A DNA stretch of 64,000 bases from Cucumis sativus. Lineage: Eukaryota; Streptophyta; Magnoliopsida; Cucurbitales; Cucurbitaceae. The notes beneath the pieces were generated by a model that was not told the DNA's origin, did no database searches, and saw only the letters and a list, made by a program, of their open reading frames with translations. The first letter of the stretch is position 1. Every line of letters begins with the position of its first letter. The stretch lies in the NCBI RefSeq assembly GCF_000004075.3, contig NW_022279584.1, positions 90,365-154,364 of the forward strand. The letters run 5' to 3'. The position numbers were made by a program, and so were the translations under genes. Shown in pieces: positions 44,875 through 57,900 of this stretch.

Positions 44875-47800
44875 ATGGCTCAAAAGCGAATTGAGGAAAA
44901 GTTGGAAATGGTAGATCAAGAAATATCCGGCATTCGAGCAGAATTACATGATCTGCCAACAATCAAGGAAAACATGTCATCTTTGGCGAAGAGTATTGAG
45001 AGGTTAGGAGTACAGGCTGAGAAGCAACAACAGCAACCAGAAACACTGTTGAAATATATTGAAGGAATGATCAAAGGGAAGACAACGATGGAAGAAGTAC
45101 TAGAAGGATCATCAAGTGAGTTGACAGCATGGTTGATGTCAGTGATTGGACGATGATGGGAGGAAAATATGAGGAAAAACATACCAAGTTGGAGGGTGAA
45201 GATTCTGCGGGCGACCGAAGCAAATTTAAAAAAATTGAAATGCCAGTTTTTGTGGGAAATGATCCTGATTCTTGGTTGTTTAGGGCTGAGAGATACTTTC
45301 AGATACACAAACTGAGTGAGTCAGAGAAAATGACTGTGTCCATTATTAGTTTTGATGGAGCAGCTTTGAATTGGTATAGATCTCATGAAGATCGTGAACC
45401 GTTTGTTAATTGGGACGATTTAAAGAAGAGACTTATTGTTTGATTTCGATCGAGTCGTGAGGGATCAATTCTGGGAAGATGTTTAAAGATCAAGCAAGAA
45501 ATTACAGTGGAAGAATATTGGAATTTATTTGATAAATCAGTAGCACCATTGCCTTTTCTACAAAAGGCTGTCTTAGAAGAAAAATTTATGAATGGTTTGA
45601 AACCATGGATTAAGGCAGACATGGAATGTTGGGAACCTATGGAGCTTGTTCAAATGATGAAGTTGGCCCAAAAGATTGAGAACCGAGAAGTGATAATGGG
45701 AGAATCAAGTTTCAAACGTGCAGCGGATGGAAAATTCCAGGTTTCTGCTTCTTTTAAACCTCAAATTCCTGTGATTTCTAATGATAATAAGTCAGGAGGG
45801 ATTGTTCGAATGCGGATGATTACACTTCGAGGAGTGGCTGGTGAACCTAATCGACGAGAAGGACCACTAAAACGACTTTCTGATGCTGAATTTCAGGCTA
45901 GACGTGAGAAAGGTCTCTGTTTTCGTTGTGAGGAATGATTTTTTGTGGGCCATAAGTGTAAAGTGAAAGATCATAAGGAACTTAGAGTTTTAGTTGTTGG
46001 GGCAAATGGGGAAGAACTAGAGTAGTTGAAGAAGAGGATTCAAAAGTGGAAACTGAAATACAGGAGACTGAAGTTGTTAAACCAGAAGAACCCGTGATCG
46101 AATTATCAATAAATTCGGTGGTGGGATTAACAAACCCTGGAACTATGAAAATTGAAGGTATGATTAGAGAAAGGTCAGTAGTAGTATCGATAGATTGCGG
46201 CGCGACCAATAATTTTATATCTGAAAAGTTAGTAACTCAATTGTTGTTGCAGTTGCAGGAAACTTCTGATTATGGGGTTATTTTGGGGTCTGAATCTGCT
46301 GTAAAAGGGAAGGGAATTTGTAAACAAGTGGAACTGCTATTGGGTGAATGGAAGGTTGTGGATAATTTTCTTCCATTGGAATTGGGGGGGAGTGGATGTC
46401 ATTCTTGGTATGCAATGGCTACATACATTAGGAGTAACCGAAGTAGATTGGTGAAAACTTACTTTGACATTCATACAAAATGGGAAGAAGGTTGTATTGA
46501 GGGGAGATCCGAGTCGTACGAAGGCTAGGGTGAGTTTGAAGCACATGATGAAGACATGGACAGAACTTGATCAGGGATTTCTGATTGAGTGTAGATCTTT
46601 GGAAGGTGGAATGGCATTTGCAGCGATGTATGGGGTTGATGAAGTGCCTACCACCCATGAGTCTATTCCAGCCGTGTTAGCTAAGAATGAAGATGTTTTT
46701 GATTGGCCTGGAGAGTTGCCACCACAATGTACCATTGAACATCATATACATCTTAAGAAGGGGACTAATCCAGTCAATGTTCGGCCTTATAGATATGCAT
46801 ACCAGCAAAAGGAGGAGATGGAAAGATTGGTTGATGAAATGATGGCATTTGGCATAAAAACCTAGTACTAGTCCATATTCGAGCCCGGTCTTGTTGGTGA
46901 AAAAAAAATGGTAGTTGACGGTTTTGTGTAGATTACCGTGCGTTGAATAGTGTGACCGTTCCAGACAAGTTTCCTATTCTAGTAGTAGAGGAATTGTTTG
47001 ATGAACTTAATGGGGCTAATATATTTTCGAAGATTGATCTCAAGGCGGGATATCATCAAATTAGAATGTGTAAAAAGGATGTGAAGAAAACAGCTTTTAG
47101 AACTCACGAGGGGCATTATGAGTTTCTTGTCATGCCTTTTGGGCTCACCAATGCACCATCAACGTTTCAAGCTTTGATGAATAGTATCTTTAAACCTTAC
47201 CTACACAGGTTTTCTTAGTCTTTTTTGATGATATATTAATTTACAGCAGAAGTTTGGATGAAAATCTTCAACATTTAGAATGGGTGCTAGAGGTGCTGCG
47301 AGAGAATAAATTATATGCTAATATGCACAAGTGTGGGTTTGCCAAAATGAAAGTGGAGTATCTTGGCCATATAATTTCAGGCAAGGGTGTAGAGGTTGAT
47401 CGCGAGAAAATTAGATCTATCAAAGAATGGCCCGTGCCCACTAATGTCCGTGAAGTTCGTGGATTTCTTGGGTTGACAGGATATTATCGAAGATTTGTAA
47501 TGAATTATGGAAGTGTGGCTGCTCCTTTGACTCAATTATTGAAGAAAGGAGCATATGAATGGACTGTTGCAGCTGCTGAAGCTTTTGAGAATTTAAAGAT
47601 GGCTACGATGACTCTCCTAATCTTAGCACTGCCAGATTTTTCCTTACCAATTGAAATAGAGACCGATGCTTCTGGATACGGGGTAGGTGCTGTCTTAATT
47701 CAAAATCATCGGCCAATTGCTTATTTTGAGCCAGACATTAGCTATGAGGGATCGTGCTAAACCAGTTTATGAACGGGAATTAATGGCTGTAGTTTTGGCT

Positions 47801-48029
47801 GTGCAACGCTGTAGACCTTATCTTTTGGGCAAGAGGTTTGTAGTGAAAACTGATCAACGATCATTGAAACTTTTATTGGAACAAAGGGTTATCCAACCTC
47901 AACATCAGAGGTGGATTGCTAAGCTTCTTGGCTACAATTTTGATGTCGTGTATAAACCGGGACTAGAAAACAAAGCAGCAGATGCCTTGTCTCGTGTCCC
48001 TCCTACTGCCCAACTTAATCAACTTACTG
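44875..48029 (+). pseudogene. Reina gag-pol pseudogene (gag to RNase H)
   Basis: Starts MAQKRIEEKLEMVDQEISGI. Gag core: [21 protein letters not shown] stop at 45441-45443 replaces a codon after KKRLIV. Zinc knuckle GLCFRCEE is followed by a TGA at 45936-45938. Protease: IDCGATNNFIS. Reverse transcriptase: [29 protein letters not shown], a frameshift at about 47215, then FFDDILIYS. RNase H from about 47650 carries the same frameshift as the left copy (about 47730). No integrase follows. Together with 40541-41677 it would make one family member, but the parts are in reversed order along the chromosome. Confidence 0.9.
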
Positions 48030-48380
48030 TTGAGATCAGTTAAATTGGCAGTCCCCAACACTGAAGTTGACCCTAAATTAGTCCCAGAAATTAATGGGAT
48101 GGGTCTGAATGTCTTGTTCAATGATGAAGATATTCTCCCTATTAAAATTCCCCTGGATTTGCCTAAAGATTTAGTGTCTATAGTCGGTGATTGTGGAATC
48201 ATTCTAGCTTAAATTAGATGTGCAACTGCCTTTTCCTCCTCCCAGTCATTATTAAGGTTGTCTCCTGGAACACTAAGGGTTTGAACGACTCCTCTAAACG
48301 TGCAGCACTTAAAAAATTCATCAACAATTGTAGTCATGATTCAAGAATCTAAGAAGGACACCTTGAACTCGGCTTATTCA
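48030..48380 (+). mobile_element. LINE-associated segment and endonuclease N-terminus
   Basis: 48030-48216 repeats 39762-39948. From about 48245 the translation reads KVVSWNTKGLNDSSKRAALK then FINNCSHD and QESKKDTLN, the start of a plant LINE endonuclease. Here the segment is followed by the endonuclease N-terminus, whereas in the left copy it is followed by the C-terminus. The left copy has therefore lost the middle of the domain. Confidence 0.75.
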
Positions 48381-50455
48381 TAAACTACTACAAGCAGAAA
48401 ACCTCAAAATTAAAGTATGTACAACAAGTAGTACTAGAATCTCGTAGCTTATATATTAAAACAATTAGTATTAGTACTAGTAACTTATATACTACAAAAA
48501 AAAGTGTAAAAGCTTACACAAATCGGCTAACAAAGCTTGCATATTTTGTTCGAATCTCGTCAATCTCCTCTTGCGTATATGCACTTTTTTGTATTAAACT
48601 ACGTAAAAAGAAAGGTATGAAAAGAATAAGTTTAGATAATTTATGTAATTTGTAACATATAAAAAGTGAAAGTAGAAACTTACAAGGCTAGTGATGGGAG
48701 TACTAGAAATATGCACGATTTCATGTATATACTTTTGGACATAATACCCACACCCAACCGAATCCAATTGACGAGGACACTGCATGTATATAAATTACAT
48801 ACAAATTATTCTTATGTTTCATTGAAAATAATTATGTGTCAATGCAAATTACCTTTATAGGTTTCCATTTCGGATTTAACCGATAATGTTGTAAATCATG
48901 CTTAGCTTGCCATGTTTTTAATCCTCTATACATTTGGAAACATTAGAATTAGAAGACAATGAAGTCAAATAAGAAGTAAATCATAAGTCACATTTATGAC
49001 TCCATGGATGTCTTCGTTAACTTTACTTTGAAGAGAGTCCAAAACATAAACACAGTTCTCTCGAAGATCGATGACATGCAACATCCAATGAAAACTACAA
49101 TAAACATCTTCAATGTGAGTATACATTTAACCTCAATGAAAAACATAATAATGTGTTAATCTTATTTATTTACCCAGTATTATACGGAATTAGAACTATT
49201 TGTTCCAAGGTAGCCGCTTCTAACTGGTTGGCAAAATTTCTGGATCGGAGATCACGATCCTTGATATGTGATGTTATTTTTGCTTGGTCATAACAAAAAA
49301 CTTGCTTCCACAATCACATTCATCCCAAAGATATCTAAGTAAAAGCAACCATAGTTAAAAAGGAACAAAATAACTATAGCTATAGTATTGGACATAAAGA
49401 TGAGTAAAAGATGTTTACTTACGTAATGTATGCTAGGATGCACATATAGCCTATTTCTACCATGCCGCAATAATGGAGCAAGTCCTAACGAGCTAAATAA
49501 ATGAATTTGTTTTTACCGAATATTAGCTCGTTCATTAGGATGCGAACCATATCTACATCCTTCATATTGTTCACGACATGTCCATATAAGAGCTTAATGG
49601 TTCCATTAACATTTATGTAATTTGAAGAATACAGAACATCCTTTGGGGTTGAATGCTCCAAGCACAAACAAAATAATATCAAAACCTAAAATACAATCAC
49701 AAATAAATATCAAAGCTTCAATAGCACATAAACAAGTCAACGAGGTCATTCAACAATATTACCTAATGCTTGATTTAAAGTCTCTATCTTGCCCTTCACT
49801 GGAATAGGTAAACTACAATCTCCTCCTATGAGCAAGTCCACCAAGATTTTAACATTGGGACCACCATTGCTATCATCAAGTACGGTTGCTATTGCAACAA
49901 TATTATTAATTGTTCCTATAGCCAATTTGCACGGTGTTTACTTTACAAGTATTAAAAGCATCATTAAGAACAATTTATCCTATAAACATTAAAATTTTAA
50001 AAGTGACAACAAAGTTAATTACCTTTCTTCTTCGTTCATAGGTGTGTGTTGCCCAAATCCTCATCGGCATAGAGATCTATGTTAACACTTCTGATGGACG
50101 ATCTCAAGTGATTATGACCCTTTTTGTAACTTTTGCTTTTTGAGTCATCTTCTACAACTTGAGAACTTGCAATTTTCTCTTTCCCTTTCACTGTCTTGAA
50201 ATATAGTGATTGAGAGACAAAACCACCCATGCCACGTACACGTCCACCATGCTCCTTAGAGCCCAATGACTCAGTCAATATGTCCTCATCTCTATGTGTT
50301 TCAGCTAATGCATCCTATAGAACAATACAAGTATTCATCATTAACTAAGTTAACAAAAGATTAAATATTGTATATAAGTAAATCGCAAGCAAACTTACGA
50401 TTCGAGAGACACAATCTCGAGTAGCATCATCAAAATAATCATTGTTTTTTCCTTT
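48381..50455 (-). pseudogene. CACTA-associated gene with DUF8039-like and Ulp1 protease domains
   Basis: Minus strand, several exons. Near 50455-50395: [20 protein letters not shown]. 50310-50036: DALAETHRDEDILTESLGSK and EHGGRVRGMGGFVSQSLYF. About 49950-49770: KLAIGTINNIVAIATVLDDS and LPIPVKGKIETLNQAL. 49490-49420: LAPLLRHGRNRLYVHPSIHY. About 49265-49180: the stretch ending QIVLIPYNTG. 49095-48995: HWMLHVIDLRENCVYVLDSL. 48925-48594: KTWQAKHDLQHYRLNPKWKP and QCPRQLDSVGCGYYVQKYIH. The His of HWM and the Cys of GCGYY fit an Ulp1-type cysteine protease, which CACTA elements often carry. An internal stop (about 49270) and missing 5' exons make it a pseudogene. The 5' side is cut by the CA-rich tract at about 50455. 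Confidence 0.75.
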
Positions 50456-51385
50456 TCTTGCACACGCACACGCACACACCCACACACACACGTGCACACA
50501 CACGAACACACGCATGAACGCATGCACACATCCACAGACACATGCACGCAAACACGCACGTCCATCCATACGGGCACATGCGCACTCACACACACGCACA
50601 CCCACCTACACGGGCACATGCGCGTACAAGCACACACACGCGCACAAATGCGCATGCACACACGCGCACAAATGCGCATGCACACACGCGCGCTCACATG
50701 CACATGCACACACACGAACACATACGCACACACACACACGTGCACACACATGCACTCGCACACGCACACCGACCCACACGGGCACATGCGCACTTGCACA
50801 CACGCACCGACACACATGCACGCACGCGCACCCACACGGGCACATGTGCACTCATACACACAAGCACACGTACACCCACCCACATTGGCACACGTGCACT
50901 TGCACACGCACATGCATACATCCACACACAAGCACGCCCATGCGCATGCACGCACACGAACACACGCATGAACGCACACACACATCCAGACACGCACGCG
51001 CACACACACACACATACATGTACGAACATACGCACACCCACCCACACAAACATATGCGCACTTGCACACATGCACACACACCACACACATGCACGCACGC
51101 GCACATGCACACTCATGCACACGGACACATACGCACTAACACACACGAGCACACACACACCCACACAGACACACGCACACTTTCACACGCACACACAAGC
51201 ACACGCACGCGCACACGCATACGTACACACCCACATACATGCGCACATGCGCATGCACACACATCTACACACACATACACACATGCACACAAGCACACAC
51301 ACATACGCACACGCACATCAACCCACACGGGCAAACGTGCACTCGCACATATGCGCACACACACGCACACACGTACATATGCACA
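50455..51385. repeat. CA/CG alternating low-complexity tract, ~930 bp
   Basis: Almost entirely alternating purine-pyrimidine (CACACG, CACATG, GCGCAC) with an irregular ~50-60-bp internal pattern such as CCCACACGGGCACATGCGCA. Such sequence can adopt Z-DNA. Long open frames on both strands (up to 335 codons of repeated His/Thr or Cys/Val) are by-products of the repeat and are not genes. Confidence 0.95.
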
Positions 51386-51727
51386 AAGATGTGAAAATGA
51401 ATTAAATTTAAAAAACAATTACATTAATTGTGTTGAGAATGACTTTTAAACTATATTCATTTAACTTAATAACATTAATTAAATTATAATTTCTATTAAT
51501 ATTGATTTAAGAGTGTCATTAGTGTAATTATATCAATATAATGCGATCTTATCCAATTTTACCAACAAAAAACAAGTCAAATATGGACTAGTAAATCCAC
51601 ACTCTTTGTCATAAGAGATATAATAACGTTTTTATGGGTCATTTTAAAAAATGACAAAACAACTTTTTCTTTTGAATTTTAGCAAATAGGATTTTTTATC
51701 TGAAAAAGATACATCAACCCATAATAA
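51386..51727. repeat. AT-rich part of the CA-tract repeat unit
   Basis: Follows the CA tract directly (GCACAAAGATGTGAAAATGA). The same joint occurs at 54240 (GCACAAAGATGTGTAAATGA). Continues across the CACTA insertion into 53816-54117. Target triplet TAA at 51725-51727. Confidence 0.85.
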
Positions 51728-53815
51728 CACTACAACAAATCTGGGTTGTAGTGTCAGGTGAAAAAAATGAAAAATTGTCTTTATTGTCGTTTTTGAAAAG
51801 GTGGATCAAACCGACATTAATGATAAGGGTTTAATGTCGTTTTTAAATCGACATTAATGATTTTATTTTTTTAATTTTTTGTATTTTGTAAAACTGACAT
51901 TAATGACCCCTCATTTTTAATTTCTTTTTAAAAAATTGTTAGGTTTTAAAAACTAAAATTTTCCTCTCTTTCTTACTTTTCTCTTTCTTACTTTACTCTT
52001 TCTTACTTTTCTCTTTCTTACTCTACTCTTTCCTATCAATTTTTCTTTTCTTTCTCTCCAAGTTGGTTTCTAATTTTCTTCTCTTCTCAATCTGTGACCC
52101 TAGATCGCGAACGGCAACCAATCTTCATCGTGCTTCCGCTGCAAAAATCCTTGGGTTTCTTCATTTGATTGTTAACTTGTGACTGCTAGGTAGCATTATT
52201 GATTATTAATTGTCTTTATTTTTTCAAATGTGCAGCCTTATTCATACTATCTTTTGTTAGAAAAATGAAAGAAGAGAAGACATAGAAATGAGCTTGGTAA
52301 CTACCATTCTTGTAGGTGGATTTGCCAAAATGGAAAATGTAGAGTAAGTAATTTTGGTATAGCTATTTGGAGTGTTATGTGAAGCACAATATCTTCATAA
52401 TGTAATGCGTTTTGGTTTTCGATTGAGATCAATCTTGGTAATTAATTGTTTTGAATTGTGTTTTATTTTATCTTTTAGTAGTAAATGTTTTTGTTTTCTT
52501 TAGTTTAGTTTGAGTATTAGTCTGTTTTGATATATTTGTAGGTTGCATCTATTTATCCATATATTTATCTTTGATCAATACCTAGCTAGTGGAGTCTCTT
52601 CTTTTTATGGGCTTCCTTATATTCCATGTTCTTTTACTATATATTTGAGATTTTCACCTTCCATAAATGAAATAAATTAACTATTTTCATTTGAAAAGAA
52701 AAACGATCCAATAGGAGTTTGTAAGATTATTTATCATCTCCATTGTTTAACTTTCTCTATAAAAACAATGTTGCTATTGATGGGTAAATTTATACAATTA
52801 AGAGTAAGAAGCCTATAGACTAGCATTGCTAAATTGAACATTCAAAATTTGCTTTGAAGTAAGAGTCGAGGATGGTATAATTATTCTTTAGTTGTATTCC
52901 TCTTTTTCTTATAGATCTTTGAAGAACCAAATTAGGTTATTTTCTTCTTCTTAATGAGTTGTTTGATCAAAGCTTATTTTCTTCTTTATTTTTGCAGCAC
53001 TTTTGGGTTGCCATTTCAATTGTCTTCTTTGTTGCTGCTACATTATTTACTCTACTGAAACTTTGTGGTAATTTTTAATTTTCCACATTTAGATTGCAGT
53101 CTGTTTAGTTTGATTTTAAATAATATGTACTAATTTTGCAAATTCTAGATTTAATCTTCCCCAGGTTGTAAAGTATATTTTGGTCTTAGATAGCCAGCCA
53201 AGCTAAGCTAAGTAGATGGAAGCAATTGTTGAAGTTGAAGATTGTGAAAGCGTTTAAGTTTCTTATTTAAGTCTTGTATTAGGATCTAGTTTCATGTATT
53301 ATTATAGAATGTATATACAAACGCAATATTAAGATTTCATTTTCTATATACAAATGTAAAAGAAAAATATTGTAGTTCCTAAAATAATATTAATTTTATT
53401 GATTTGTTGGTGTGAGAAAAAAATATTTATTTACACGTATCTAATGTCAGTTTATAAAAAATGAACAATAATGCAATAATTATATATTTTTTTTGTAAAA
53501 ATAGATCCAAAAACAAGACTTTAATGTCGGTTTAAAAACGATATCAAAGGCAAACCGACACTAAAGGTCAACAATAGCACCATAAAAAATGTCGGTTTTA
53601 AACCAACATCAATGACCATACCGACATTACTGATGCATTTGATATCGTTTTTAAACCGACATCAAAGCAAAAACGACATTAAAGGCCTTTAATAACGCTA
53701 GCATAGATGTCAGTTCCGAACTGACACCAAAGATCATTAATGTCGTTCCGAACTGACACCAAAGATCATTAATGTCGATTTTAAACCGATATTGAATGGC
53801 AAATTTCTTCTAGTG
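51728..53815 (+). mobile_element. Complete non-autonomous CACTA element
   Basis: 2088 bp. Left terminus CACTACAACAAAT; right terminus, read inward, CACTAGAAGAAAT (11 of 13 bases match). A perfect 3-bp target duplication TAA lies at 51725-51727 and 53816-53818. Subterminal arrays repeat motifs such as AATGTCGGTTTTAAACC and its complement (51780-51900; 53520-53790). No transposase or other protein is recognisable, so it depends on enzymes from elsewhere. The interior has pyrimidine-rich and intron-like sequence. Confidence 0.9.
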
Positions 53816-54117
53816 TAACCAAATTTATATAATTTGAGAATCAACATTTTAATAATTTTATTCAATCTTACTAACTTCAAAATAACCAAATTGAATTTGA
53901 ATTTCAAAATAACAAAATTATAATTTAATAGTATTTGAGAATCTCAACGATAGATTTTGTATCAAAATAACCTTAATTGAATTTCAAAATTAAAAAATAT
54001 CAACTTGTTCGATATATTTATCTCAAAATAATATTAATGACTTGAATATCAAGATAATTAAATTATTATTTTAAAATTGAAAGAAACTCAACATTAAGAA
54101 ATATCAACTTGTTCGTA
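53816..54117. repeat. AT-rich repeat unit, part right of CACTA
   Basis: Matches 54720-54990 (TTTGTATCAAAATAACCTTA, TATCAACTTGTTCG). Non-coding. Confidence 0.85.
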
Positions 54118-54990
54118 TACAAGCACACGCGCACACGAGCACACACAGACACACACACACGTGCACATGCGCACACACGGACACGACACGCAGCGTACAC
54201 GCACACTCACCCACACGCACACGCGCACGCACACATATGCACAAAGATGTGTAAATGAATTAAGATTAAAAAACAATTACAATAATTATGTTTAGGAGTA
54301 AAAATCATGTTCATTTGACTTAAAAACATTAATTAAATTATAATTTCTATCAATATTGGTTTAAGAGTGTCATTATTTCAATATAATGCGGTTTTATGCA
54401 ATTTTACCAACAAAAAATAAGTCGAATATGGACCTGTAGATCCACACTCTTTGTCCTAAGAGATATAACAACTTTTCTATGGGTTATTTTAAAAAATGGA
54501 AAAACTATTTTTTCTTTTGAATTTTAGCAAATAACATTTTTTGCACGTGCATGGTATTTTACAAAATATCCACCTTCTCCAACTGTAATTATTTAGTTTC
54601 TACGTTGTAATTAATTTATGTCATTTATCAGCTTTTAATTAATTTTTACTTGAAAAATATACATCAATCCATATTGCAACTTTTTTTTTAATATCTTGGG
54701 ACTCAACTAATTGATTCAATATTTTAATAACTTTATTCAATCTTACTAATTTCAAAATAACCCAATTGAATTTAAATTTCAAAATAACCAAATTATTATT
54801 TTTCAGAATTTGAGAATCTCAACATAGATTTTGTATCAAAATAACCTTAATTGAATTCAAAATTAAAAAATATCAACTTGTTCGCTATTTTTATCTCAAA
54901 ATAACATTAATGGCTTAAACATCAAGATAACGAAATTATTATTTTAAAATTGGAAGAATCTCATCACTAAAAAAATCAACATGTTCGTGC
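54118..54990. repeat. Second CA-tract repeat unit, without CACTA
   Basis: A short CA/CG tract (54118-54240) followed by the AT-rich part (54241-54990). It serves as an approximate empty-site copy for the CACTA insertion, and it has ~100 bp (about 54545-54645) that the first copy lacks. Confidence 0.85.
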
Positions 54991-57900
54991 ACACGAACGA
55001 TCATCACAACCCATAACTTTAAATTCTTCAAAAACAACAAATTAAATCAAGACAGAAAAACAGAACAAGAACTCTAACCAACAATCACAAAAAAATCAAC
55101 CTTAACTCTTGATCCTTGCCATCCATTGGGAGGTTCAACATTGGACATGATAGAGAATAATCGGTTCCCAACCGCAAGTTTCGGCATCGGAAAATATTTT
55201 CATAGGGAAATGAAAATTTTGGAAGTGGGTAGTGAAGAAAAATAAGGTTGAAATGATTTTGTTTGTAGAGTGGGCAAAGTTCTGGCCGGTGAGGAGAAAA
55301 GGGAACACATGGGGTTCGACTTACGGGGATTTTTCTTAATGATTGTTGGAAGAACAAAAAGATTATGAAGAGATTTAAGGGAAACAAAAAGAATGGAAAA
55401 ATGTTAAATCCCAAAAGACTAAATGGTCAATTGAATGTTTAGGGAAGTTTGATCCGCCTGTTTTAGCAGTTTTCTTGCTTCTTTATGGAACTGTTGTAGA
55501 AAGAGTAGAACGAGGACATAGTTCACTTTTTTTCCTCTTTACAAAGTAACCAATGACTTAAAAGAAAGACATTGCACACTAAATGCCCATTAGAAAACAA
55601 TATACATCGAAAAGAACAAAAAATATGCAAAAATTCAAAATGAAAGTGCAAGCAGAACAAAACGGACTTGATTCACCATGAACAGATAGAACAAGCTCCA
55701 AAACGGATTTTGAGTAGAATTTCGTCTCAGATTTGCAGTCTCCAGGTTTTCCAAAACGTTCCTAAGAAAGAATCAGCACAACCCACAACTTTAAATTCTT
55801 CAAAAACAATGAAATTAACTCAAAGCAGAAAAAAAAAGACAAAAACTCTAACCAACGATAACAAAAAAATAAACCTTAACCTTTGATCCTTGCAATCCAT
55901 TTGGGGGTTCAGCACTGGACTTGATCGAGAACAATCAGCTCCCAGCCGCAGGTTTCTGCATGGACGAAGATTTTTCGAGGAGGGAAATCAAATTTTTGGA
56001 AATGGGTAGTAAAGAAAAATAAGGTTGAAAAGATTTTGTTTGGAGAGTGGGCAAAATTCTAGCTGGTGAGGAGAAAAGAAAAGACATGGGGTTCAGATTC
56101 GAGGGATTTTTCTTAATGATTGTTGGAAGAACAAAGAGATTGTGAGGAGATTTAAGGGTCATGACACAAATATTAAATCAAAAATGAAGAAATGGCCAAT
56201 TGAATTTTAAAGAAAGTTTCACCTCCCTGTTTGCAGTTTTTTGCTTACTTACGGAAATGTTGTAGAAAGAGTACACGATGAAATAATTCACTTTGTATTT
56301 CTCTTTATAAAGTAACCAATGACTTAAAACAAACACATTGCACAACGAATCACCAACATAAAATAATATGCAATAGAAAAGAAAGACCCAACTAATGTGA
56401 AACTAGAAGACACACATGTCCTCTATTAAGGTAGAGTCGAGGTAATGTAGAAAAATTGATTGCCGAACAACCAATTTTTCTTAAATCACCTCAAAATTAC
56501 CTTATAAACTATACCATTACTTTTTTCTGATATTCCAAACCACTTGCCAACTGAAATTTGCTTTTGACAGTATACAGTGCATTTCCTGAAATTGAATGCT
56601 CAATCAAGAAATTGGAAATGAAATTGGAAGTAGAAAAAAAATGGAAGGAAGAAAAATACCCAAAAAGTTCTTTGTATCATTATGAACGAACGAACAAGCC
56701 CCAAAAAAGATGGGCAGTGGGATTCCCACTCAGATAAACTGCCTCCATGCTCACCAAAACATTCCTAACAAAGGATTCAGCTCCCTATCAACGATCATCA
56801 CAACCCATATCTTTTAAATTCTTCAAAAACAATGCAATGAAATTAGAGCAGAAAAAAACAGAACAACAACTCTAAACAACGACAACTAAAAAATAAACCT
56901 TAACCCTTGATCCTTGCAATCCATTAGAACCGGCACTCGACAAGATCGAGAACAATCGATTCCCAGCTGCAGGTTTCAACATCGACAAAGAATTTCCGAG
57001 GGAAATGAAAATTTTGGAAATGGGTAGTGAAGTAAAATAAGGTTGAAACGATTTTGTTTGGAGAGTGAGAAAAATTATGGCCGGTTGGGAGAAAAGGGAA
57101 GACATGGAGTTCGATTTCTAGGGATTTTTCTTAATGATTGTTGGAAGAACAAAGAGATTGTGAGGAGATTTAAGGGTATCGTCACGAATGGCAGAATGTT
57201 AAATCACAAAAGACTATTGTTTTCTTGCTTCTTTATGGAAATGTTGTAGAAAGAGTAGAACGATGACATGGTTCACTTTGTTTTTCTATTTACAAAATAA
57301 CCATTGACTTAAAAGGAAAGAATTTGCACCACAAATGACCATTAGAAAACAATATACATAAGAAAGAATAAAAAATACGCAGAAATTGAAAATGAAATTG
57401 AAAGTTGAAAATAAATGGAAGGAAGAAAAATACTCCAAAAGTTCCAAATGCATTACGATCAAGAGAAATTTGTATCAACATGAACTGATCGAATAAGCTC
57501 CAAAATGATTTTGCAGTGGGATTCCGACTCAGATAAGCAGTCTCCAGTCTTGCCAAAACGTTCCTAACAAAGGATCATCACGCCCATAACTTTAAATTCT
57601 TAAAAAACAATGGAATTGACTCAAAGCAGAACAAAACGAAAGAAAAACTCTAACCAACGATAAGAAGAAAATAAACCTTCACCCTTGATCCTTCCAATCC
57701 ATTTGGGGGTTCAGCACTGGACATGATCGAGAACAATCAGTTTCCAGCTGCAGGTTTAGGCATGGACGAATATCTTCCAAGAAGGGAAACGAATTTTAGC
57801 GAAGTTTGATCTACCTGTTAGCAGTGTTCTTGTTTTTGTACGGAAATGTTGTAGAAAGAGTAGAACGATGAAATAAATCACTTTGTTTTTCTCTTTACAA

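Noticed and set aside
50442-51449. Long open frames on both strands (up to 335 codons of His/Thr repeats and 241 codons of Cys/Val repeats)
   Set aside because: They are a by-product of the CA/CG simple sequence, which lacks stop codons in several frames. There are no domains, and the same is seen in all frames.
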